Source of the DNA: DAOUEG01 sp964595455
GTDB lineage: Bacteria > Chloroflexota > Dehalococcoidia > Dehalococcoidales > RBG-16-60-22
Assembly: GCA_964595455.1 (NCBI GenBank)
Contig: CAZQQL010000089.1
Location: forward strand, 1-12,759
Reading direction: 5' to 3'
Length of the DNA stretch: 12,759 bases
Below the pieces are notes generated by a model that saw nothing but the letters and a program-made list of their open reading frames with translations, did not search any database and was not told the origin of the DNA. Positions within the stretch are counted from its first letter, which is position 1, and every line of letters starts with the position of its first letter. The position numbers and the translations under genes are program-made. Below, in pieces: positions 1-6,516 of the stretch.

Positions 1-4
1 ATCC

Positions 5-38
5 TACACTCTTTCCCTACACGACGCTCTTCCGATCT
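5..38 (+). other. Illumina TruSeq read-1 adapter left on the contig end
   Basis: Positions 5-38 match the universal Illumina adapter/read-1 primer sequence, ending in the diagnostic CGCTCTTCCGATCT directly before the insert. Bases 1-4 nearly continue the P5 adapter (ATCC where the adapter has ATC before TACAC). The orientation (adapter, then insert on the same strand) is that of an untrimmed read. This is not biological sequence; genome begins at about position 39. Confidence 0.97.
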
Positions 39-1014
39 ACTTTCTGTATTCGGTATAACTTCTTTTCAGCCATGCGTCATCTCCCATCCAGTTGGTGATC
101 AAGTGAACACCCCAGCAGTGCCTTTGAACCCCTACGTCATAGGGTTCTGGAACGCCCATGGCGTTGGCCGCCTGTTTATTGTAGTGTACGGCGAATATCG
201 GTTCACGAGCGTGTGTATTGGGGTCTCTGAAAGACCAGGCCGGATGCTTCCTGTAAGCCCTGAGGGCACTTCCGTGAGCCATCATCCGGGGAATCGGGAC
301 CCCTCCTCCAATGATGTAGGCGACTTCATCGGTCAGTCCTAATGGCCCCTTTATCACCGGCCCCACTTTATCCCCGATAGTAATGTCTTCCCAGTAGCGG
401 GGAAGATCATTCCGGACCTCTTCATTGAGGACTTCTTCCTCTATCTTCGACAGTTCTTCTTCGGTCCACGGATGCGGGACCTGGACTTTTTGCTGTGTCC
501 CTTTCTGACGGGCTTTCCCTCTGCCGAAGTGCACCACCCACCAGTGATACCTGGCGATCAGTTCGCCTTTCTGGTTCCAGTACTGGTTATTGAAATGGTC
601 GATGATGGTTTCATCGGCGAAGCTGCTTTCTTTTGGTCCGTCGAAGCTGGAAAAAACGCATTCAGCCGTGACCTTGTCACCCACATAAACCGGCTTGATG
701 AATTCAGCGTCACAACCGGCATGGAAACCGCCGAGGCCTCGCCAGCCGAATTGCACTTGAGCGAAACATGCCCAGATAAAAGAGGGAGGAGCGATAATGC
801 TTTTAAATCGACTTTTTTCGGCGTATTCGGCATCAGTCCAGAGCCTGTTGGAATCTCCAATCCCCTCTGCAAATTTAAGGATGGCCATCCTCGTGGCGTA
901 TTCATTGTGGGTCGAGTCCTGAACTCGAAGTTTGGTGCCCAGCTTTGCCCGCATTTCCTCTATCATTTCCGTGGTAATGCGAGCATCGGCCATTTTTACA
1001 GAATGATCTGACAT
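37..1014 (-). CDS. MaoC-like double-hotdog acyl-CoA hydratase/dehydratase, C-terminus cut off
   Basis: The readable part is 325 residues and looks like a two-domain MaoC / FAS1-type dehydratase, a family that hydrates or dehydrates enoyl/hydroxyacyl-CoA thioesters in the cytoplasm. The first hotdog (about residues 35-165) carries GIGDSNRLWTD (51-61), which resembles the hydratase GDxNPLHxD motif but with Trp in place of the usual His. It is followed by the SRFKSIIAPPSF segment and a PVYVGDKVTAE strand typical of the fold. A second hotdog starts near residue 206 (RYWEDITIGDKVGPV). Full-length relatives usually have several dozen more residues. The apparent stop is TAG at 39-37, of which two bases are adapter, so it is an artefact and the gene is truncated by the contig end. 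The start at 1014 has a weak GGGAAG upstream; Met8 is an alternative. A TACGTATACGTA operator and a good promoter lie upstream. The substrate is unknown. Confidence 0.85.
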   Translation of the reverse strand: MSDHSVKMADARITTEMIEEMRAKLGTKLRVQDSTHNEYATRMAILKFAEGIGDSNRLWTDAEYAEKSRFKSIIAPPSFIWACFAQVQFGWRGLGGFHAGCDAEFIKPVYVGDKVTAECVFSSFDGPKESSFADETIIDHFNNQYWNQKGELIARYHWWVVHFGRGKARQKGTQQKVQVPHPWTEEELSKIEEEVLNEEVRNDLPRYWEDITIGDKVGPVIKGPLGLTDEVAYIIGGGVPIPRMMAHGSALRAYRKHPAWSFRDPNTHAREPIFAVHYNKQAANAMGVPEPYDVGVQRHCWGVHLITNWMGDDAWLKRSYTEYRK

Positions 1015-1074
1015 GATTGCTTCCCGTACTCAAACTAAAGCAATATTACTTGGAAAATCAGCAGGTCTCTATAT

Positions 1075-1090
1075 AATACGTATACGTATT
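1075..1090. promoter_or_regulatory. Perfect 16-bp palindromic operator (site 1)
   Basis: AATACGTATACGTATT is a perfect palindrome between the divergent maoC-like gene and marR. Its core TACGTATACGTA (1077-1088) recurs at 2757 and 9217 exactly and at 2857 with one mismatch. It starts 13 bases downstream of the predicted -10 of the minus-strand promoter, where a bound dimer would block transcription start. The size and symmetry suit a MarR or TetR dimer; the neighbouring MarR protein is the natural candidate, by inference. Confidence 0.75.
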
Positions 1091-1101
1091 AGAATGAACT
1101 C

Positions 1102-1131
1102 ATGATATATCGGGTTCGGGGACTTTGTCAA
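1102..1131 (-). promoter_or_regulatory. Sigma70-type promoter for the maoC-like gene
   Basis: Read on the minus strand, TTGACA (1131-1126) is followed after 18 bases by TATCAT (1107-1102), a perfect -35 and a 5/6 -10. The palindrome at 1075-1090 lies just downstream. The other well-formed promoters of the window (2815 and 9168) have the same TTGACA and 18-base spacer. Confidence 0.55.
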
Positions 1132-1193
1132 ATTTTTAGTTAATTGGCGGCCAGCCAAGCTTCAGTTTCCTTGCTCAATGCGAGTGAGTCTGC

Positions 1194-1222
1194 TTGATTT
1201 CGTCAGAGTAATACTCTACATT
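1194..1222 (+). promoter_or_regulatory. Possible marR promoter with a 13-bp inverted repeat inside it
   Basis: TTGATT (1194-1199), 17 bases, then TACATT (1217-1222) form a weak promoter 48 bases before the MarR start. Between and overlapping the -10 is the odd palindrome AGAGTA-A-TACTCT (1205-1217). It differs from the TACGTATACGTA site and could be an autoregulatory operator or chance. Only the repeat is certain. Confidence 0.35.
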
Positions 1223-1269
1223 ATATACAGCCCCCCAGAGTATCGAATATTTGCCTGAGGCGGACGTCC

Positions 1270-1776
1270 ATGAGCAGAGTTCAAGATAAAGAGTATGATA
1301 TTTGGATCCTTTTCAGTCGCGTTTATCATCTTATCGCGATGCTGAGGAAACTGGAGCTATCGAAGTTCAATATACTTCCGGTTCAGTCTTACATATTGTT
1401 TATCATTAACGCCCTCGGAGAAGAGGCGACTCCTTCAAAAATTTCAGAGTATGTCTATCAACAAAGAAGCTCGATCTCTGATATCCTCAACCGAATCGAA
1501 CGGCAGGGTTTTATTACAAAAACAAACAAGGGCGGAGGTAAAAAGAGAGTTCTGGTAACGCTAACGGAAAAGGGAAAGCAAGCTCTCGAATTATCAAAAA
1601 ACCGGGAATTTCTTCACAAGGTCATGGCATCGCTTGGTTCGACGGAAAAGAACGAGCTCGAGTCTGCCCTGGAGTTGATGCGCGATGCCGCCATCAACGA
1701 GCTTTCGCTCAGCCAAAAGACCATTCTGCGCCCGTCACAGATCTCCAAGTACTACCGCCGGAAAAATTCCCTTTAG
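1270..1776 (+). CDS. MarR-family winged-helix transcriptional regulator
   Basis: The protein is 168 residues, slightly longer than the usual 140-150. It has the typical MarR plan: an N-terminal dimerisation helix (about 8-30), a winged helix-turn-helix (about 36-110) with the recognition helix in QQRSSISDILNRIERQGFI (64-82), and a basic wing GGGKKRVLVTLTEKG (88-102). C-terminal helices end in a basic tail. Such proteins bind short palindromes as dimers and usually repress until a small ligand (often aromatic or CoA-linked) binds. It is divergent from the maoC-like gene and convergent with the TrxR-like gene. It is the only regulator in the window, so it is the best candidate to bind the TACGTATACGTA sites; that link is inferred. 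The ribosome site (GAGGCGG) is weak and the ATG at 1270 is the first good start. Confidence 0.93.
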   Translation: MSRVQDKEYDIWILFSRVYHLIAMLRKLELSKFNILPVQSYILFIINALGEEATPSKISEYVYQQRSSISDILNRIERQGFITKTNKGGGKKRVLVTLTEKGKQALELSKNREFLHKVMASLGSTEKNELESALELMRDAAINELSLSQKTILRPSQISKYYRRKNSL

Positions 1777-1800
1777 CGGCTTGAATCACCCAGATGTCTG

Positions 1801-2724
1801 TCAGGACTCCTGCTGGAGCATTTTCTGGACTGCAATAGCTGCAACAGCTCCGTCCGAGACGCCAGTAACCACCTGGCCCGGAGAACCGCTCCTGACATCA
1901 CCCGCGGCATAGATACAGGGTACTCCGGTTTCCATTTTTTCATTCACAATAATGCGGCCATGCCTGTCCAGAGGAAAAAGTCCGTTAATAAATTCTGTGT
2001 TCGGCTCCAGGCCGATATCGACAATCAGGCCTTCTACCGGCATAGTGTCTTTCTTCCCTGTTGAACAGTTTTCGTACTCTATCGCTGTTACGGATACATC
2101 ACCCTTTATCGAGGTGATCCTTGTCCCGCAGATGATGTTCAGCTTTTCATTCGCGCGCGCCCGCTCCTGCAATATCTTGCTGGCGGTGACCTTTTCCGCG
2201 GCTTCGATGAGCACAACACTCGAGGCGAGTTTGGTCATATAGAGGGCTTCGGTAATGCCGGTATCGCCGCCGCCACAGACGGCCACCTTTTTCCCGGCCA
2301 ATTGCCCGCCGTCGCACAATGCACAGCTGATGAGCCCCTTGCCTGTCAGTTCAGCCTCACCCGGTACGCCGAGCTTCATCCTCCGGCATCCACTGGCAAC
2401 GATTATCGCCCTGGCGGTTATCGTGCGTCCGTCGTTCAGCTGGACGCATTTCGAACGTGCATAATTTTCGATACCGGTGACTTCGCCAAGATCCACCTGT
2501 AAGCCGAAGGCAACAGCCTGTGCCAGCATTTCAGAAGCAAGCCCCGGTCCGTCTGCTCCCTGTTTGAACCCGGGATAGTTTTCAATCCACTCAATTTTGC
2601 TCAGCTGACCTCCGAAACTTCCTTTCTCGATCAATAACGTCCGGCATTTTCCCCTGGTCAAATATATGCCGGCCGCCAGACCGGCAGGGCCGCCGCCGAT
2701 AATCACTGCATCAAAATCGGGCAT
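1801..2724 (-). CDS. Thioredoxin-reductase-like FAD/NAD(P)H oxidoreductase
   Basis: The 307-residue protein has the length and domain order of low-molecular-weight thioredoxin reductases: FAD-binding GGGPAG at 10-15, the redox pair CALC (134-137) followed by DGG, an NAD(P)H-binding GGGDTG at 151-156, and the closing FAD motif YAAGDVR near residue 273. The classic enzyme reads CATC and GGGNSA/GGGDSA, so this is a diverged member. It could reduce a thioredoxin or act directly on another disulfide or selenenylsulfide partner. It is transcribed alone from a promoter whose start region carries operator site 2, so it probably belongs to the same regulon as the two selenoproteins; serving as their electron donor is an inference. 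Its start at 2724 follows AAGGATGG. It ends 24 bases from the convergent marR stop, with no clear terminator between. Confidence 0.9.
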   Translation of the reverse strand: MPDFDAVIIGGGPAGLAAGIYLTRGKCRTLLIEKGSFGGQLSKIEWIENYPGFKQGADGPGLASEMLAQAVAFGLQVDLGEVTGIENYARSKCVQLNDGRTITARAIIVASGCRRMKLGVPGEAELTGKGLISCALCDGGQLAGKKVAVCGGGDTGITEALYMTKLASSVVLIEAAEKVTASKILQERARANEKLNIICGTRITSIKGDVSVTAIEYENCSTGKKDTMPVEGLIVDIGLEPNTEFINGLFPLDRHGRIIVNEKMETGVPCIYAAGDVRSGSPGQVVTGVSDGAVAAIAVQKMLQQES

Positions 2725-2754
2725 AACAAAACCATCCTTACTAAATCCAGTTTA

Positions 2755-2768
2755 GTACGTATACGTAC
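2755..2768. promoter_or_regulatory. 14-bp palindromic operator (site 2)
   Basis: GTACGTATACGTAC is a perfect palindrome containing the core TACGTATACGTA (2757-2766 plus flanks). It lies 31 bases upstream of the TrxR-like start codon and 5 bases downstream of the predicted -10 on the minus strand. A short inverted repeat CTAAA-TCCAG-TTTAG (2741-2755) abuts it on the gene side. Confidence 0.75.
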
Positions 2769-2773
2769 ACTAT

Positions 2774-2801
2774 CTTATATGCAATATCCGGGCGAGGTCA
2801 A
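2774..2801 (-). promoter_or_regulatory. Promoter for the TrxR-like gene
   Basis: On the minus strand TTGACC (2801-2796) and TATAAG (2779-2774) are separated by 16 bases. Operator site 2 begins 5 bases downstream of the -10, covering the expected start point. Confidence 0.45.
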
Positions 2802-2814
2802 ATCAGCCACGTCC

Positions 2815-2844
2815 TTGACACAGATGCCTGAATCATACTACATT
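2815..2844 (+). promoter_or_regulatory. Promoter for the 3043-6508 operon
   Basis: TTGACA (2815-2820), an 18-base spacer and TACATT (2839-2844). Operator site 3 starts 12 bases further on. A start near 2851 would give a leader of about 190 bases. Confidence 0.5.
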
Positions 2845-2856
2845 AAAGCCATTATG

Positions 2857-2868
2857 TACGTACACGTA
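2857..2868. promoter_or_regulatory. Operator site 3 (one mismatch)
   Basis: TACGTACACGTA differs from the core TACGTATACGTA at one position. It sits directly downstream of the plus-strand promoter at 2815-2844. Sites 2 and 3 are 100 bases apart centre to centre, each serving one of the two divergent transcripts. Confidence 0.6.
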
Positions 2869-2871
2869 TTA

Positions 2872-2889
2872 GCTTGTCCCGCGACAAGC
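2872..2889 (+). promoter_or_regulatory. Leader hairpin, possibly attenuator-like
   Basis: GCTTGTC-CCGC-GACAAGC is a perfect 7-bp stem with a 4-base loop, followed by CGTTTTCC. It would sit at the 5' end of the 3043 operon leader. The T-run is too short for a confident terminator; a 5' stabilising hairpin or weak attenuator is possible. Confidence 0.35.
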
Positions 2890-3042
2890 CGTTTTCCTGT
2901 AAACTCAACCAGTCAAAAAATCGATGGGAACTTCGGCATAAACCATCAGTGAATAGCCGGGGTATGGGCGGGTAACCTTCCAGCCGTCTTAAACGTGGTT
3001 CAGTCAGGGAGTTGAGCCTCGTGGTAATCTACAGGAGGAAAG
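2890..3042 (+). other. Untranslated leader of the two-domain UGSC operon
   Basis: The gap between the divergent genes (2725-3042) holds two promoters, two operators and one hairpin. The rest of the leader (2890-3042) contains no ORF of note and no riboswitch I recognise. It ends with a strong AGGAGG ribosome site seven bases before the 3043 start. Confidence 0.4.
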
Positions 3043-4767
3043 ATGTCTGTTGAAAACGTCGTACTCAAGGTGTTAAACCCCAGAGGTGAGTCTGAAATAA
3101 CATCCATGGCATCACCTGCCCCGCGTCTGGGGGATCTTAAAGGCAAAAAGATCGGGATTATCCGCATGAGAATTCAGGCCGCGGAGGTACTATTCCCGTT
3201 CCTGGAAAAAGCCTTGAAAAATCGTGCCCCGGATACCGACTGGCGAGTCTGGGAAATACCTGTTATGAAAGACCCGGAATACAGGGCTGCAAAGCTGAAA
3301 GAGGTCGCCGACAACAGCGATGGGGTCGTCATATCCATGGCGATCTCCGGCGGCAGCACGACCCGGATTACACCCGAAGCTATTAAGATAGAAAAAATGG
3401 GCAAACCGGTGGCTATGGTCCTGACCAAATGCTTCAAAGCCACGGGACGGTTCATTGCGAGGGGGCAGGGGTTGGAAGACCTGGCGATAGCCCCTCTGGA
3501 CCTCGACTATGTTCCCCCGGCTGAGGAAGTGGAAAGGCTTGACCTGGCGGGAAAGCTCGCCGAAAAAATCATTCATGCCTTGACTCGATGGTCCCCTGAA
3601 CCCCCCGATATTCATGAGATAACTGATAAAACCCTTGTTTTTGGAGGTTCCCAATACCAACAAGCTCATGAAAATTTGGAGAAAGCTTTTCTGCAGCAGG
3701 GATGGAGTGATGGATTGCCCCTGGTTCCGCCCACTGAGGAAGCAGTTAACAGGATGCTGGAAGGCACCCAATTACCCAGAGACATGGAGATAGCGGTGTT
3801 CCCCCCGGGTAACGGGAGAGCCACCGTAGAGAATATAGCGATCAACGCTGTAATGGCCGGATGCCTGCCGCAATATATGCCTCTGATTATGGCGGCCGTG
3901 AATACGATCATCGATCCCGCCTTCGACCTGGTAGGAGTCCAGAATACCTCGGGTCAATTATCGCCCCTGTTTGTTGTCAGCGGGCCCAAACTGATTGATG
4001 ACCTGAACATTAATTCCAGCTTCTGCACGGTAGGCCCGGGATGGCGGGCCAACTCCACCATCGGGCGGGCAATCAAGCTCATCATGACTAATATCGGTCA
4101 TTCCTGGCCGGGCGTGAATGATATGAAAGCCTTCGGGAATCCGTTCAGGTATGTCACAATGATCGCGGAAAACGAGGCTGCCTATGGCGGCGCCTGGGAA
4201 CCCCTCCGGGTAAGTGAAGGATTCTCCCCGGATCAACCGACAATCAGTGTCATGCCGGCTATGTCCTGGCAACCGGACCTGGTACTGCCGACGCCTCCGG
4301 ATATCGATCGAGTAATTCATCATATCGTCTACCAGGCCAAGGTGAAATATGACCGCTATGCCAATAACTGTTTCTATGATAATCTGGTCTTGATATCCCC
4401 GACGGCTTTCGAAGCCGTCCGGAGGGCCGGGCTTTCCAGAATCGATCTCCAAAAAACATTGTATGACAAAATCCAGCTTCCCGGGAACCTGGTCTTCGAT
4501 GGCCGGGAGGGTAAAGGGGCTTCCCCGTTCCCTGACTGGGTAATACAAAAGCACAAAGCTGATCCTGAAGCGCTGGTACCGATCCTTCGTTCACCGGAAA
4601 AGCTTAAGATTATCGTTACCGGCGGCCCCGGTCCGGATATGATTGCTTATATCGGTACCTGGGGATACGGGCCCTCACAGTTCGTCACCAAGGCTATCGA
4701 TCTGCCGGGAAACTGGAACGAACTATTGACAAAGTACGGCGGCTGGACAAGCCCCACCGTACAGTGA
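3043..4767 (+). CDS. Two-domain protein: degenerate UGSC-type domain plus WxDGLPxxPPT domain
   Basis: The protein is 574 residues. Residues about 1-185 follow the UGSC (seleno)protein fold pattern: a KKIGIIRMR first strand (35-43), SDGVVISMAI before the motif, and EKMGKPVAMVL after it. At the UGSC position it reads S102-G-G-S105-T-T, so both the Sec/Cys and the resolving Cys are Ser, encoded by ordinary TCC and AGC codons. Residues about 208-574 form a second domain shared with the next gene and with the gene at 6517-7575. Its motifs are WSDGLPLVPPT (221-231), the segment VMAGCLPQYMPL with C274, RANSTIGRA, and a C-terminal NWNELL. I know no biochemical function for that domain. The start is fixed by AGGAGG. 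It is followed 22 bases later by the selenoprotein paralogue, so a non-redox partner subunit in a heteromer is a reasonable inference. Confidence 0.85.
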   Translation: MSVENVVLKVLNPRGESEITSMASPAPRLGDLKGKKIGIIRMRIQAAEVLFPFLEKALKNRAPDTDWRVWEIPVMKDPEYRAAKLKEVADNSDGVVISMAISGGSTTRITPEAIKIEKMGKPVAMVLTKCFKATGRFIARGQGLEDLAIAPLDLDYVPPAEEVERLDLAGKLAEKIIHALTRWSPEPPDIHEITDKTLVFGGSQYQQAHENLEKAFLQQGWSDGLPLVPPTEEAVNRMLEGTQLPRDMEIAVFPPGNGRATVENIAINAVMAGCLPQYMPLIMAAVNTIIDPAFDLVGVQNTSGQLSPLFVVSGPKLIDDLNINSSFCTVGPGWRANSTIGRAIKLIMTNIGHSWPGVNDMKAFGNPFRYVTMIAENEAAYGGAWEPLRVSEGFSPDQPTISVMPAMSWQPDLVLPTPPDIDRVIHHIVYQAKVKYDRYANNCFYDNLVLISPTAFEAVRRAGLSRIDLQKTLYDKIQLPGNLVFDGREGKGASPFPDWVIQKHKADPEALVPILRSPEKLKIIVTGGPGPDMIAYIGTWGYGPSQFVTKAIDLPGNWNELLTKYGGWTSPTVQ

Positions 4768-4789
4768 CGCGACTAAAGGAGGACTAACC

Positions 4790-6508
4790 ATGCAGGAACC
4801 TGTCTACGAGGTAGTCTGGCCGCTGGGAAAGCTGGTCTCTACTCCCGTTGAGTTGAAACCGCGGCCCGCCGACCTTTCAACGATAACCATCTGCGAGCTT
4901 TCGGATTATGGGTTCAGGAGTGAAGAAATACTCCCCCAACTCCGTGAGTTGATGAAAGAACGGTTTCCCGGAATCGAGTTCGTACCTTACACGACTTTCG
5001 GTAATACCCACGGTCCCGAGGAAGCAGAGATGATTGAAAATCTTGGCCGGGACCTGAAAGCTCATGGTTGCGGAGCGGTCATCTCCGGTGTCGGCGGCTG
5101 AGGGAGCTGCACTCCCGCGGTTGCGCGGGCAAGCGTTGCAGCGGAGAAAGCCGGTGTCCCATCGGTCTCGATCGTGACCTCCGGTTTTCTGGGACAAGCT
5201 CAGGCGATAGCCCAGGCGTTGGGGATACAAAACCTGCCGGTGGCGGAGTACCCCGGTGTGGTGGCCATGGACAGTAAAGAGATACTAGCCAAAAAGGTAC
5301 AAGATACTCTCCTGAAAAATATAGTTGAGGCCATGACGAAGCCGGTTAAACAGGCTGTCAAACAGCGGGAACCGGAGAGGACGGACATTGTTTTTGAAGG
5401 CTCGCTGGATGAGATCCAGGAGTTTTTCCTGCGGAGACAGTGGAGCGACGGCCTTCCTGTGATTCCGCCCACGCTGGAGAGGGTGGAACGGTTTCTGAGG
5501 TTCACCGAACGATCACCCGATAGAGTAATCGGAACACTGCTCCCGGAAAACCGGGAAGCGACCATCTGGAACATCGCTGTCAACGGCGTGATGGCGGGTT
5601 GCCGTCCTGAATACATGCCGGTCCTGATCGCAGCGGTAGAGGCCATAGCGGACCCATTGTTCCGTATCCAAGACGCGGGAAGCACACCGGGCTGGGAACC
5701 CCTTATCATTCTAAGCGGGCCTATCATAAAAGAGCTGGGCTTCAATTACCAGGGCGGTGTCATGAGGGTCGGGAGGCAGGCTAATACCAGTGTCGGCCGG
5801 TTCTTACGCCTGTACATGCGGAATGTCGCCGGTCTGCGGATCCCCCCGATGTCCACGGATAAGGCAACCTTCGGCGATAGCTTCAATCTCGTGATGCCGG
5901 AAAACGAGGACTTTGTCAATGAATTGGGTTGGGAATCCTTCAGTGTTACCCGCGGTTTTGAACGGGGTGATAACGTGGTAACGGTCCAGAGCGTGGCTTA
6001 TGCTTCGGCTCCCATTGCCAGCGGCGGCGATAAGGCGCTTGACCACCTGGATACGCTGGTTGAAGTCATGGGAGGCGCGGCGTCACCCTGGACACATATG
6101 GCCGTCAACTGGCACCAGTTTTACCCTCTTATCGTTCTGGGTCCCAGTGTGGCGCGGGTGATCGCACAGGAAGGATTGAGCAAGAAGGACGTTGCCCAAT
6201 ACCTGTATGAGCATGCCAGGGTATCCGCGGCTTCACTGGAAAGACTTGCCTATCAGGGCGGCATGACGACATTCAATCTGAAGGAAATGGTCGAGAAGAA
6301 AGAGATACCCGAGGCGTACTACCAGTCCGACGATCCGGGACGATTGGTACCCGTATTCCTGAAGCCGGAATGGATTGAAATCCTGGTCAGCGGGGACGAC
6401 GGCCGAAACCGCAGCCGGGGATATATCCAGAACCACGAACAGGGTCCACCGGTCAGTCGAAAAATAAAACTGCCCGATAACTGGAATGACTTGCTGCGCT
6501 CGCGATAG
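4790..6508 (+). CDS. UGSC-type selenoprotein fused to a WxDGLPxxPPT domain (Sec104 by UGA readthrough)
   Basis: Read through TGA at 5099-5101, this gives one 572-residue protein, nearly the length and domain plan of its 574-residue neighbour. The ATG at 4790 follows AAAGGAGG. Codon 104 is TGA and the next three are GGG AGC TGC, making U-G-S-C (104-107) in the context VISGVGG-U-GSCTPAV. This is the redox motif of the UGSC family, where Sec and Cys can form a selenenylsulfide. The frame stays open to TAG at 6506-6508. A hairpin of bacterial SECIS type starts four bases after the TGA. Residues about 205-572 are the second domain, with WSDGLPVIPPT (218-228), VMAGCRPEYMPV (C271) and QANTSVGRF. Automatic annotation would split it into a 103-residue stub and a later-starting C-terminal protein. 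Its substrate is unknown; the reductant may be the TrxR-like protein of the same regulon (inference). Confidence 0.9.
5106..5142 (+). promoter_or_regulatory. Bacterial SECIS-like hairpin after UGA 5099-5101
   Basis: Lower stem GCTGCA (5106-5111) with TGCAGC (5137-5142); internal loop CT against CAAGCGT; upper stem CCCGCG (5114-5119) with CGCGGG (5124-5129); apical loop GTTG (5120-5123). The loop begins 18 bases after the UGA and its first base is G, which fits the known rules for bacterial SECIS elements (short apical loop with an early G, roughly 16-37 bases from the UGA). It was paired by eye and not energy-folded. Confidence 0.75.
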
Positions 6509-6516
6509 ACGAAATC

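Noticed and set aside
472..1011. 179-residue plus-strand ORF opposite the MaoC-like gene
   Set aside because: Antisense shadow with no family features; the minus strand gives a recognisable hotdog protein.
2872..2889. Intrinsic terminator
   Set aside because: The stem is perfect but only four T follow; kept only as a leader hairpin.
3958..4554. 198-residue minus-strand ORF within the 3043-4767 gene
   Set aside because: Shadow of a well-supported gene; no ribosome site or family motif.
5099..5173. Nonsense mutation or pseudogene in the 4790-6508 frame
   Set aside because: The stop is UGA exactly at the U of UGSC, the frame continues without a shift, the neighbour has the same full length, and a SECIS-like hairpin follows.
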